Origin: Rudaea cellulosilytica DSM 22992
GTDB taxonomy: Bacteria > Pseudomonadota > Gammaproteobacteria > Xanthomonadales > Rhodanobacteraceae
NCBI RefSeq assembly: GCF_000378125.1
Contig: NZ_KB899242.1
Span: 806,001-870,000 of the forward strand
Length of the DNA stretch: 64,000 nucleotides
Reading direction: 5' to 3'
Within the stretch, counting starts at the first letter, position 1. Every line of letters begins with the position of its first letter. This document shows positions 55,717-64,000 of this stretch, in pieces. Under the pieces are notes generated by a model. It was not told where the DNA came from. It saw nothing but the letters and a program-made list of their open reading frames with translations, and ran no database searches. The position numbers and the translations under genes are program-made.

Positions 55717-56741
55717 CCCCACGACGCACACGCATCGCCTGCTTCGGCGAGGCCCTGATCGATTTCCTCGCCAAGCCCGCCGACGGTGTCGACACGCCGC
55801 GCGCGTTCCATCAATTCGCCGGCGGCGCACCGGCCAATGTCGCCGTTGCGGTCGCGCGACTCGGCGGCGACGCGCAATTCGTCGGCATGTTCGGGCGCGA
55901 CATGTTCGGCGATTTCCTCGTCGACAGCCTGCACCGCGCCGGCGTCGGCACCGACCACATCGCGCGCACCGATGCGGCGAACACCGCCCTCGCCTTCGTC
56001 GCGCTCGACGAGCGCGGCGAGCGCCATTTCAACTTTTATCGTCCGCCTGCGGCCGACCTGTTGTTTCGCCGCGAACATTTCCACGACGCTTGCTTCAACG
56101 GCCTCGCGAGCTTTCATGTCTGTTCGAACAGCCTTACCGAGCCCGAGATCGCGGCGGCGACCGTGCAGGGCATGCGACTCGCGCGCGCTGCCGGTGCGAT
56201 CGTCAGCTGCGACCTGAACTGGCGGCCCGCGCTGTGGGACACGCGCGTCGATCCGCATCCGCGCCTGTGGGCCGCGCTGGATGAGGCCGACGTCATCAAA
56301 CTCGCGCGCAGCGAACTCGAACTTCTCGCCGCGCCGCTACGCAACGCACAAAACACGGGCGACGAGGATGCCGTGCTCGCACGCGCTTGGCAGGGCCACG
56401 CCCAGCTCGTGCTCGTCACCGACGGCGACGCACCGGTGCGCTGGTTCACGCGCGCCGGCCGCGGCAGCGTGCCGAGCTTCCATGTGCGCGCGATCGACAC
56501 GACCGCCGCCGGCGATGCTTTCGTCGGCGGCCTGCTGTTCGATCTCGCGCGGCGTGGCGTCGACGCTGCGGGTCTCGCCACCTTCCTGCAAGATGCGCAC
56601 GCGCTCGAACAATCGCTGCGCTTCGCCGCAGCGGTCGGCGCGCTCGCCGTTACGCGCCACGGCGCATTCGCCGCGATGCCCGATCTCGCCCAAACCCAAG
56701 CCCTGCTCGACGGCAACGCCGCCAGACATGAACACGCCTAA
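55713..56741 (+). CDS. PfkB-family sugar kinase, probable fructokinase
   Basis: 342 residues. The N-terminal FGEALIDFLAKP and GGAPANVAVAVARLGG (substrate binding) and the C-terminal DTTAAGDAFVGGLLF (catalytic Asp, near 265) are standard PfkB motifs. It phosphorylates fructose to fructose-6-phosphate, judged from the next gene, a mannose isomerase. It overlaps that gene by 14 bases and the LacI gene by 4, showing coupled translation. Confidence 0.92.
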   Translation: MTPRRTRIACFGEALIDFLAKPADGVDTPRAFHQFAGGAPANVAVAVARLGGDAQFVGMFGRDMFGDFLVDSLHRAGVGTDHIARTDAANTALAFVALDERGERHFNFYRPPAADLLFRREHFHDACFNGLASFHVCSNSLTEPEIAAATVQGMRLARAAGAIVSCDLNWRPALWDTRVDPHPRLWAALDEADVIKLARSELELLAAPLRNAQNTGDEDAVLARAWQGHAQLVLVTDGDAPVRWFTRAGRGSVPSFHVRAIDTTAAGDAFVGGLLFDLARRGVDAAGLATFLQDAHALEQSLRFAAAVGALAVTRHGAFAAMPDLAQTQALLDGNAARHEHA

Positions 56742-57978
56742 CCCACCGAATTTCCGCAGCACGGAATTCCTGCTCGCGCACATCCGCCAGACGATGACGT
56801 TCTACCATCCGCATTGTATCGACCCGGGCGGCGGTTTCTTCCACTACTTCAAGGACGACGGCACGATCTACGACCGCTCGCACCGACACCTGGTGTCGAG
56901 CACGCGCTTCGTCTTCAACTACGCGATGGCGTTGCGTGAATTCGGCCAGGCGGAATACCGCGACGCCACGCTGCACGGCCTGCGCTACCTGCGCGAGGTG
57001 CATCGTGATGCGAACACGCGCGGTTACGCGTGGACGATCCGCGACGGCAAGCCCGAAGACCGCACCAACCACTGCTATGGCCTCGCCTTCGTCCTGCTCG
57101 CCTACGCGACCGCCTACAAGGCCGGCATCGCCGAGACGCGCGCGTGGATGGACGAGACCTGGAACCTGCTCGAAAAACATTTCTGGGACGAGACCTTCGG
57201 CCTCTACCGCGACGAAGCCGACGCGCAGTGGAACTTTTCCGACTACCGCGGCCAGAACGCGAACATGCACATGTGCGAGGCGATGCTCGCCGCCTACGAG
57301 GCGACGAACGAAGTGCGCTATCTCGATCGCGCGCTGACGCTGGCCGACCACATGACGCGACGCCAGGCGAAGCTCGCGAACGGTCTCGTCTGGGAACACT
57401 ACGATGCGCAGTGGCGCATCGACTGGGATTACCACAAGGACGACCCGAAGCACCTGTTCCGCCCGTGGGGCTTCCAGCCCGGTCATCAGACCGAGTGGGC
57501 GAAGCTGTTGCTTATCATCGATCGCCATCGCCCGATCGATTGGCTCGTGCCGACCGCCAGACACCTGTTCGACACCGCTCTCGCGCATTCATGGGACGAG
57601 GCGCGCGGCGGCATGGTCTACGGCTTTGCGCCTGACTACTTGTTGAAAAGCCCGGCCGGGAATGGCCGGGTTCTTGCGGAAGGATCCACGTATACGACTG
57701 TTGACGACGACAAGTACTTCTGGGTGCAGGCCGAATCGCTCGCCGCGGCCGCGCTGCTCGCGTCCCGCACCGGCGAGGAAAAATACTGGACCTGGTACGA
57801 CAAGCTCTGGGCCTACTCGTGGCAGCACTTCATCGACCATCGCTACGGTGCGTGGTATCGCATTCTCGATGCCGCGAACCGCAAGTACAGCGACGAGAAG
57901 AGTCCCGCGGGCAAGACCGACTACCACACGATGGGCGCGTGCTACGAAGTGTTGCGCACGCTGCCGCACAGCCCATGA
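56728..57978 (+). CDS. AGE-family sugar isomerase, probable D-mannose isomerase
   Basis: 416 residues, the usual length for N-acylglucosamine 2-epimerase-family barrels. Family signs: FFHYFKDDGTIYDRSHRHLVSS near 30-50, RGYAWTIRDGKPEDRTNHCYG, QNANMHMCEAMLAAYE and FWVQAESLAAA, with His residues at the expected places for proton transfer. With the kinase before it, conversion of mannose to fructose, then fructose-6-phosphate, is the natural reading. Epimerisation of N-acetylglucosamine is the alternative. Its ATG lies inside the kinase gene; its stop overlaps the GH3 start. Confidence 0.9.
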   Translation: MNTPNPPNFRSTEFLLAHIRQTMTFYHPHCIDPGGGFFHYFKDDGTIYDRSHRHLVSSTRFVFNYAMALREFGQAEYRDATLHGLRYLREVHRDANTRGYAWTIRDGKPEDRTNHCYGLAFVLLAYATAYKAGIAETRAWMDETWNLLEKHFWDETFGLYRDEADAQWNFSDYRGQNANMHMCEAMLAAYEATNEVRYLDRALTLADHMTRRQAKLANGLVWEHYDAQWRIDWDYHKDDPKHLFRPWGFQPGHQTEWAKLLLIIDRHRPIDWLVPTARHLFDTALAHSWDEARGGMVYGFAPDYLLKSPAGNGRVLAEGSTYTTVDDDKYFWVQAESLAAAALLASRTGEEKYWTWYDKLWAYSWQHFIDHRYGAWYRILDAANRKYSDEKSPAGKTDYHTMGACYEVLRTLPHSP

Positions 57979-60635
57979 GATTGCGCGCGCTACTGCTCGC
58001 CGCGGTTATCGCGACGCCGGTGAACGCTGGCCAGGAAGGCGCCGCGCCGCCGTATAAGGACGCAAAGGTGCCGATCGACGCGCGTGTCGCCGATCTGCTC
58101 GCGCGCATGACGCCCGAAGAAAAGTTCTGGCAGCTGTTCATGGTCCCGGGCGAAATCACGCCGGCGAATCGCGCGCAATTCGCCCACGGCATCTTCGGCC
58201 TGCAGGTCGGCGCCGAGGCGCAGGGCGGTGCCGCGCAACAGATGCTGAGCTACGACACGCACGAAAACGCCGAGTCGCTGGCGCGCCGGATCAACGCCAT
58301 GCAACGCTACTTCGTCGACGAGACCCGGCTCGGCATTCCGATGCTGCCGTTCGACGAAGCGCTGCACGGCCTCGTGCGCGACGATGCTACCGCCTTCCCG
58401 CAGTCGATCGGCCTCGCCGCGAGCTTCGACGCAAAGCTGCTGGCCGCGGTCGGCAAGGCGATCGCCGTCGAAGCGAAGGCGCGCGGCCTGCGCGACCTAC
58501 TCGGCCCGGTCGTCAACATCGCCGACGACGTGCGCTGGGGCCGCGTCGAGGAAACCTACGGCGAAGATCCGTATCTGACCACGGTGCTCGGCAGCGCCTT
58601 CATGCAGGCGATCGAAACCGAGAATGTCATCGCCACGCCCAAACACTTCATCGCCAATGTCGGCGACGGTGGCCGCGACAGCTACCCGATCGAGAAAAGC
58701 GTGCGCTGGCTCGATGAAGTGCACTTCCCGCCATTCAAGGCGGCGGTGGAGCAGGCGCATGTGCGCTCGCTGATGACTTCGTACAACAGCGTGAACGGCA
58801 CACCGGCGAGCGCGAATCCGTGGCTGCTCACGCAGACGCTCAAGGACGACTGGAAATTCCGCGGCTTCGTCATCTCCGATGCCGGCGCCGTCGGTGGCGC
58901 GAACGTACTGCATCACACCGCGCGCGACTACGCGCAGGCGACCGCCATGGCGATCGGCGCCGGCCTCGACGTGATCTTCCAGACCCAGGTCGAACAGGCG
59001 GCGTTGTTCATGCCGCCGTTTCTCGACGGCTCGATCGCAGCGTCGCGCATCGACGATGCCGTCGCGCGCGTGCTGCGCGCGAAATTCGAACTCGGCTTGT
59101 TCGAGCATCCCTATGTCGATGCAGCAGCGGCGCGCCGCCCGCTACAGAATGGTGCGCATCGCGAATTGGCCAGGCAGGCGGCGTTGCAGTCGTTCGTGCT
59201 GCTCAAGAACCGCAATGGCACCTTGCCGTTGGCGAATCCGAAAACCGTGCTTGTCCTCGGCGAGGATGCAACCGAAGCCCGCCTCGGCGGCTACAGCGGC
59301 AAGGGCATCGACCCGATCAGCATTCTCGACGGCTTGAAGCAGCGTGCAGGCAAGGCGACGAAGATCCTCTACACCCAGGGTGGCGCCCGCAACACGGACG
59401 ACTGCGTGACCGTCGATGCCGCGCATCTGCGCCACGATGGCGCGCCGGGACTGCAGGCTGCCGTTTTCGATTCCGCCGAACTCTCCGGCGCGCCGGTGGC
59501 GCAGCGCGTCGATTCCGCGGTCGACTTCCATTGGATGCTGGCGCCTCCCGACGCCAAGGCGGCCGCAGACAACTACTCGGTACGCTGGCGCGGCGAGCTG
59601 CTCGCTCCGGCCGCGGGGCGCTACCGCGTCGGCCTCGAAGGCAACGACGGCTTCCGTCTTTATCTCGACGGCAAACTGGTCGTCGATCGCTGGACCAAGG
59701 CATCCTTCCATCGCGATCTCGTCGACGTCGACTTCACCGACACCGGCCGTCATCCAATCGTCGTCGAGTTTCGCGAAATGCGCGGCGGCGGTCGCATCCG
59801 CCTGCTGTGGAACGCCGGAACGCGCGACGACGGCGAGACGCGGCGCGCGCAGGCGCGCGAACTCGCGCGCGACGCGGACGCGATCGTCGTCGTCGCCGGC
59901 ATCCACGAAGGCGAATTCCGCGATCGTGCGAGCCTCGATCTGCCCGGCGACCAGGAAGCGCTGATTCATGCCATGCATGCGACCGGCAAGCCGGTCATCG
60001 TCATTTTCGTCGGCGGCAGCGCCGTGACGATGCAACACTGGCATGACGACGCGGATGCGATCCTCGCCGTCTGGTACCCCGGCGAAGCCGGCGGTACGGC
60101 AGTCGCGCAAACACTGTTCGGCGATGCCAACCCCGGTGGCCGCTTGCCGATCACCTGGCCGCTGGACGCCGCACAACTGCCGCTGGTCTACAACCACAGG
60201 CCGAGCGGGCGCGGTGATGACTACAACAATCTCAGCGGCGAAGCACAGTTTCCGTTCGGCTACGGGCTGAGCTATACGACATTTGCGTATTCCAATCCGC
60301 TGCTGGACAAGACGCAGATCAAACCGGGCGAGTCCACGACGCTGCACGTCACCGTACAGAACACCGGTGCGCGCGACGGCGACGAAGTCGTGCAACTGTA
60401 TGTGCGTCCCCTGCAGTCGAGTCTCGCCCAGCCGGTGCTCGCGTTGCGCGGCTTCCAGCGCGTTCACCTCAAGCACGGCGAGCGACGCACGCTTGCGTTC
60501 ACTGTCGCCGCGCAGACACTCGCCACGCTCGATCGCGACCTTAGCTGGACCGTAGAACCGGGCAGCTACCGGCTCATGATCGGCGCGTCGAGCCGCGAAC
60601 TGCCGCTCAAACAGACCCTGGACGTGAGCCCGTAG
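57975..60635 (+). CDS. GH3 glycoside hydrolase with PA14 insertion
   Basis: 886 residues with signal peptide LRALLLAAVIATPVNAG. A GH3 N-terminal barrel (nucleophile Asp in FVISDAGAVGG near 302) is followed by the GH3 C domain. A PA14 domain (about 480-615, GRYRVGLEGNDGFRLYLDGK) is inserted in it. HEGEFRDRASLDLPGDQ near 648 supplies the acid/base Glu. A fibronectin-like domain closes the protein. Usual activities are beta-glucosidase or beta-xylosidase. In plant-type N-glycan loci of Xanthomonas a GH3 beta-1,2-xylosidase has been described, so beta-xylosidase is my preferred guess. Confidence 0.92.
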   Translation: MRLRALLLAAVIATPVNAGQEGAAPPYKDAKVPIDARVADLLARMTPEEKFWQLFMVPGEITPANRAQFAHGIFGLQVGAEAQGGAAQQMLSYDTHENAESLARRINAMQRYFVDETRLGIPMLPFDEALHGLVRDDATAFPQSIGLAASFDAKLLAAVGKAIAVEAKARGLRDLLGPVVNIADDVRWGRVEETYGEDPYLTTVLGSAFMQAIETENVIATPKHFIANVGDGGRDSYPIEKSVRWLDEVHFPPFKAAVEQAHVRSLMTSYNSVNGTPASANPWLLTQTLKDDWKFRGFVISDAGAVGGANVLHHTARDYAQATAMAIGAGLDVIFQTQVEQAALFMPPFLDGSIAASRIDDAVARVLRAKFELGLFEHPYVDAAAARRPLQNGAHRELARQAALQSFVLLKNRNGTLPLANPKTVLVLGEDATEARLGGYSGKGIDPISILDGLKQRAGKATKILYTQGGARNTDDCVTVDAAHLRHDGAPGLQAAVFDSAELSGAPVAQRVDSAVDFHWMLAPPDAKAAADNYSVRWRGELLAPAAGRYRVGLEGNDGFRLYLDGKLVVDRWTKASFHRDLVDVDFTDTGRHPIVVEFREMRGGGRIRLLWNAGTRDDGETRRAQARELARDADAIVVVAGIHEGEFRDRASLDLPGDQEALIHAMHATGKPVIVIFVGGSAVTMQHWHDDADAILAVWYPGEAGGTAVAQTLFGDANPGGRLPITWPLDAAQLPLVYNHRPSGRGDDYNNLSGEAQFPFGYGLSYTTFAYSNPLLDKTQIKPGESTTLHVTVQNTGARDGDEVVQLYVRPLQSSLAQPVLALRGFQRVHLKHGERRTLAFTVAAQTLATLDRDLSWTVEPGSYRLMIGASSRELPLKQTLDVSP

Positions 60636-60775
60636 CGCCCAGGACCAGAGCGACTCGCTTCGTAGCGTGGCCATCGACCAGCGGACGGCGGCGATCTTTG
60701 CTTTTTACGTGTTCTGCGTCACAAAAAAATGAAGCGCCGAACGACCTTGGCGGCTCGCGAACGACGTTAAATGGG

Positions 60776-60807
60776 TTGCGCTGGCAAATCTGTGTTTCAT
60801 ATATAAT
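60776..60807 (+). promoter_or_regulatory. Candidate promoter of the TonB receptor gene
   Basis: TATAAT at 60802-60807 lies within TATATAAT; TTGCGC at 60776-60781 is a possible -35, with 18 bases to TATATA (60800) or 20 to TATAAT. The start site would be near 60814, leaving a leader of about 110 bases that contains the LacI-type site. Confidence 0.5.
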
Positions 60808-60857
60808 GCTGCAATGCGGCATGCGCAGACGGAAAAAAAGGCGTACATTGCCGTCCC

Positions 60858-60873
60858 GTTAGATCGATCCAAA
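60858..60873. promoter_or_regulatory. Second LacI-type operator, in the TonB receptor leader
   Basis: GTTAGATCGATCCAAA matches the palindrome at 51295 at 14 of 16 positions, keeping the GATCGATC core. It lies about 45 bases after the likely transcription start, where a bound repressor would block elongation or initiation. Confidence 0.65.
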
Positions 60874-60923
60874 TCACGACTACTCGACCCGAACATCCAT
60901 CACTCGCGCATCTGGGGAAAAGA

Positions 60924-63791
60924 ATGCATACGAAGCTGATCCGCAACACCTTGGTGAACAGCATTGCCCTGGCCCTGTTCCTCTCGACGGGCGCTCATGC
61001 TCAGAACAACGGCAGCGGGACGGCGCCGTCGGATACTCAGAAGGACGGCACCAAGACTGAGCTGGAGAAGATCGTCGTTACCGGCTCGCGCCTCGCGCGC
61101 AGCGAGGCCGAAGGGCCCGCGCCGGTCACGGTGATCACCGGCGACGAAATGAAGAGGCAGGGCTTCACCACGGTCTACGAACTGGTCGGTTCGCTGACCC
61201 AGTCGTTCCCGACCCAGACCCCGCCGAGCTGGGGCAGCACCACGGTCAACGCGCGCCAGGCCGACCTGCGCGGACTCGGCGCGAACCGCACGCTGATCCT
61301 GCTCGACGGCCGCCGCATCGACGACTACCCGCAGCCGGCCGCCGCAAGCCGCAATTTCCAGAACCTCAACAACATCCCGACCGGCATGATCGACCGCGTC
61401 GAGATTCTCGCCACCGGCGCATCGGCGATCTACGGATCGGACGCGATCTCGGGCGTGATCAACATCATCCTCAAGCATCAGTACGACGGCTACAACCTCG
61501 ATTTCAAGGTCGGTCGCGCCGAGCGCGGCGGACGCAACTACGGCGACTTCAATTTCACCGGCGGCAACAGCGGCGACAATTGGCATATCGTGTACAACTT
61601 CGAGGCGCAGCACCGCAGCGCGCTGTGGGGGCATGATCGCCCCTACACCGATTCCGAAGCCGATGCCGGCTACGGAGCGTGGAACAAGAACGCCCGCGCC
61701 TTCGGTTGGAACCTGTATCCGGCCATGTCGCTCACCGGCGGCGACGGCAACTACATCTCGCCGCCGAGCGGCGCCTGCACGCAGTCTGGCTTCCAAAACT
61801 ACTACACGTTGCGCGACAACAAGTTCTACAACAGCGACGGCAGCGTCGGCAGCTCGGGCCTATACTGCGCGCAGAAAGCCCTATTCCGCGATTGGGTACT
61901 GACGCCGGGCCGCGACGACAAGAGCGGCTACGTCTATGGCTCCTACGACCTACCGAACGGCATGCAAGCCTACGGCGCGGTGGGCCTGTGGCGCACGACT
62001 GGCATTTCCAACACCCAGTTGCCGTTCCTCTATGCGATGGGCGGCCTGCCGAACGGCTTCTACGACAAGACCACCGGCCAGGTCATCAACAACTACTTCC
62101 GCCAGTTCATCCAGCCCGAGATCGGCGGCACCGGCAACACCTACGATCGCGAACAGAACTGGGATATTCATGGCGGCCTGAAGGGCACGATTTTCGACGG
62201 CCGCTTCAGCTGGGATGCGAGTGTTGGCCGTTCGGTGTACTGGGTGCACGAGTCCTACGCCGGTCTCAACGAACAAGGCATGTTCGATTTCTTCTTCGGC
62301 CAGCAACAGGGCACGAAGACGATCGATGGCACGGACTATCCGGTCTATCAGCTTGACTCGAACCGCTTCTGGAATCCGATCACGCCGCAGCAATACGCCA
62401 GCTTCGGCGTATGGGGCGAGAATCGTTCGATCTCGTGGATGAACCAGGCGCAGGCCACGGTCACCGGCGATCTGTTCGACATGTGGGCGGGCCCGCTTGG
62501 CTTCGCCGCCGTCGTCGAGGCAAACCATCAGGGTTTCCAGCTGTATCCCGATGCACGCGGCAACGATACGCATTTCGGCGACCCGTTCCAGGACTATACG
62601 ACCGGCGGCGGCGAGCGCACGCGCTATTCGGGTGGTGTGGAATTCAAGATTCCGCTGCATTCGACGTTCACGGCGAGCCTCGCCGGACGCCTCGACAAAT
62701 ACGACGACGCGAGCATCGCCAACATTGCGCGCACGGGGAACGTCAAACTCGAATGGCATCCGATCGAGGGTCTGTTCCTGCGCGGCACCTACGGCACGAA
62801 CTTCCACGCGCCGGACATGCAGTACATCTACAAGAACCCGTCGGTGCAGCAGGTCGGTATCTATGCCGATCCGTACTACTGCATCACGCATAACGACACG
62901 GTCTGCACCGCCACCCAGCACAACACGTATTTCCAGGGTTATACCGCGGGCGGAAAGAATCTGCTGCCCGAGGAAGGCCACGGCTGGACCTATGGTTTCG
63001 TCTGGGACATTCCGAAGGTCGAAGGACTGTCGGTGTCGGCCGACTATTGGCATCTCGGCATCGACAATGCGATCGACAATATCGGCATTGACGACGTGCT
63101 CAAGGACGAAGGCGGCTGCCGCACCGGCAAGAATGTCGACGGTTCGCCTTACACTGCGCATCCGCAGGGTTCGGAATATTGCTCGCTGGTGATAGCCAAC
63201 GTGCATCGTGACGCCAACGGCAACATCCTCGCCGTTTATTCCGGACCGATCAACCGCAGCAAGCTGTATGTGAGCGGCATCGACGGCACGATATCGTACC
63301 GGGTGAAGACCGACCGCTGGGGCGACTTCAATGTCCTCGTCGAATGGTCGGACAACCTGCGCCACTACCAGCAGACGCTGGCCAGCGATCCGCTCGTCAA
63401 CGACAACTACAACAACCCGAAGAGCAAGGTCCGCGCGACCGTCGCCTGGCATCGCGACAACTGGAGCGCCACCCTGCTCGGTACGCGTACCGGTGGCGTG
63501 CGTCTCAACAACTACGGCGGCTGCCAAACCCTGTCGGACGGCACGCAACCTTCGGTAGGCGACAGCAATTGCGTGCTCCACTACGGCAACACCGCGCCGT
63601 GGATCATCTACAACGCCTCGGTCGGATATCAGCTCAACGAGCATGCGAAGCTGACGTTCACCGTCAACAACCTGTTCAACAAGTTGGCGCCGATCGACTA
63701 CTACGCCGGCGGGTTTGAGTTCGTCCATACCAACACCGGCGCCGATTACGTCGGTCGCGAACTGTTCATGGACTTCAACTACAAGTTCTGA
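60924..63791 (+). CDS. TonB-dependent outer-membrane receptor
   Basis: 955 residues. Signal peptide: NSIALALFLSTGAHAQ. A TonB-box-like ELEKIVVTGSR occurs near 45-55, then a plug domain (VTVITGDEMKRQGFTTVYEL, LRGLGANRTLILLDGRRIDD, IYGSDAISGVINIILK). The rest is a 22-strand-type barrel ending in MDFNYKF, with the C-terminal aromatic residue needed for barrel assembly. It takes up a large ligand using the proton motive force via TonB. Its place after the glycosidases and its shared operator make a glycan the likely cargo. Iron complexes are less likely. Confidence 0.93.
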   Translation: MHTKLIRNTLVNSIALALFLSTGAHAQNNGSGTAPSDTQKDGTKTELEKIVVTGSRLARSEAEGPAPVTVITGDEMKRQGFTTVYELVGSLTQSFPTQTPPSWGSTTVNARQADLRGLGANRTLILLDGRRIDDYPQPAAASRNFQNLNNIPTGMIDRVEILATGASAIYGSDAISGVINIILKHQYDGYNLDFKVGRAERGGRNYGDFNFTGGNSGDNWHIVYNFEAQHRSALWGHDRPYTDSEADAGYGAWNKNARAFGWNLYPAMSLTGGDGNYISPPSGACTQSGFQNYYTLRDNKFYNSDGSVGSSGLYCAQKALFRDWVLTPGRDDKSGYVYGSYDLPNGMQAYGAVGLWRTTGISNTQLPFLYAMGGLPNGFYDKTTGQVINNYFRQFIQPEIGGTGNTYDREQNWDIHGGLKGTIFDGRFSWDASVGRSVYWVHESYAGLNEQGMFDFFFGQQQGTKTIDGTDYPVYQLDSNRFWNPITPQQYASFGVWGENRSISWMNQAQATVTGDLFDMWAGPLGFAAVVEANHQGFQLYPDARGNDTHFGDPFQDYTTGGGERTRYSGGVEFKIPLHSTFTASLAGRLDKYDDASIANIARTGNVKLEWHPIEGLFLRGTYGTNFHAPDMQYIYKNPSVQQVGIYADPYYCITHNDTVCTATQHNTYFQGYTAGGKNLLPEEGHGWTYGFVWDIPKVEGLSVSADYWHLGIDNAIDNIGIDDVLKDEGGCRTGKNVDGSPYTAHPQGSEYCSLVIANVHRDANGNILAVYSGPINRSKLYVSGIDGTISYRVKTDRWGDFNVLVEWSDNLRHYQQTLASDPLVNDNYNNPKSKVRATVAWHRDNWSATLLGTRTGGVRLNNYGGCQTLSDGTQPSVGDSNCVLHYGNTAPWIIYNASVGYQLNEHAKLTFTVNNLFNKLAPIDYYAGGFEFVHTNTGADYVGRELFMDFNYKF

Positions 63792-63815
63792 TTTTGCGGA
63801 TATTCCGCCCTCTCC

Positions 63816-63843
63816 AAGCCCGGCTCGTCCGGGCTTTTTTTCC
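63816..63843 (+). terminator. Rho-independent terminator after the TonB receptor gene
   Basis: AAGCCCGG (63816-63823), loop CTCGT, CCGGGCTT (63829-63836), followed by an eight-base T-run. It separates the receptor gene from the next coding frame. Confidence 0.9.
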
Positions 63844-63909
63844 GTGCTGCGAACGAACCGTTGAGCATTCCGCTACGCTCGACACCCCGCCCCCACGAGG
63901 TCACCGCGC

Positions 63910-64000
63910 ATGCGCTTTCCGCTCCTCCTCGTCTTGCTGTGCCTGTCCACTACGCTTCGCTCCGAACCGCTACGCAGCGTCGTGCCGCTGCCCCGCTCGA
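63910..64000 (+). CDS. Secreted protein, 5' end only
   Basis: ATG 63910 has GAGGT upstream. The 30 residues present start with a signal peptide (MRFPLLLVLLCLSTTLRS), then EPLRSVVPLPRS. The VPLPRS-like opening recalls the N-termini of GH20 beta-hexosaminidases, which would suit the locus, but 12 mature residues are too few to assign. It is cut by the window end. Confidence 0.55.
   Translation, partial: MRFPLLLVLLCLSTTLRSEPLRSVVPLPRS

Overview
The window is GC-rich, densely coded DNA with short gaps, frequent ATGA/TGATG overlaps and start codons that include GTG and TTG. The gene content (type I PyrD next to MurB, DbpA, RluF, DUF1415, a CopA/CueR-type copper operon, cyanophycin genes, and a TonB-receptor/glycosidase locus) points to a gammaproteobacterium, most likely of the Lysobacterales (Xanthomonadales). 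That is a judgement from content and was not tested by phylogeny.

Layout. 1-240 is the 3' end of a KdpE-type response regulator. 620-3735 holds a stand-alone EF-G paralogue with mitochondrial-EFG1-like features, YebC and tRNA-Arg(CCU). 3901-9550 is a cyanophycin module: cyanophycinase, cyanophycin synthetase and a third, ATP-grasp-less Mur-ligase protein, the last two separated by a 143-bp hairpin element that looks like a MITE. 9545-15741 holds an HTH/beta-propeller membrane protein, a secreted cupin, a lipid-linked-sugar-type glycosyltransferase and an ALDH7 (antiquitin-like) dehydrogenase. 15814-18944 is a copper operon whose CueR-like regulator is the first gene, behind an obvious MerR-type dyad. 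19042-22051 holds small proteins leading into pyrD-murB. 22077-24468 is a TDT/SLAC1 transporter plus AhpD-like protein, divergent from an AraC regulator.

24533-36387 is mostly on the minus strand: a serine hydrolase, an adenylate cyclase fused to an FHA domain, a fused E1 alpha/beta dehydrogenase, a GST, a GNAT acetyltransferase, glutaryl-CoA dehydrogenase and a second membrane glycosyltransferase, with a plus-strand polysaccharide deacetylase between. 36512-42582 carries cytochrome b561 and an ECF sigma factor / secreted protein / Ser-Thr kinase cluster. 42640-47445 carries an SDR, DbpA, DUF1415, two very small Lys-rich proteins and RluF.

48323-64000 is the clearest functional system: a glycan-utilisation locus that looks suited to complex N-glycans. 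Two GH29 alpha-L-fucosidases face cutC-GH92 alpha-mannosidase-lacI-fructokinase-AGE mannose isomerase-GH3, followed by a TonB-dependent receptor and the start of another secreted protein. The LacI gene sits in the locus, and a 16-bp palindrome (TTTGGATCGATCCAAA) occurs in the divergent fucosidase/cutC promoter region and again, with 2 mismatches, in the receptor leader. The enzymes imply uptake by the receptor, trimming of fucose, mannose and a GH3 substrate, then mannose to fructose to fructose-6-phosphate.

The least explained structure is a set of tandem hairpins in the 5' leaders of fusA, the cphB gene, a ribbon-helix-helix gene and a deacetylase gene. Several have different stems but share a CATCC-like loop.
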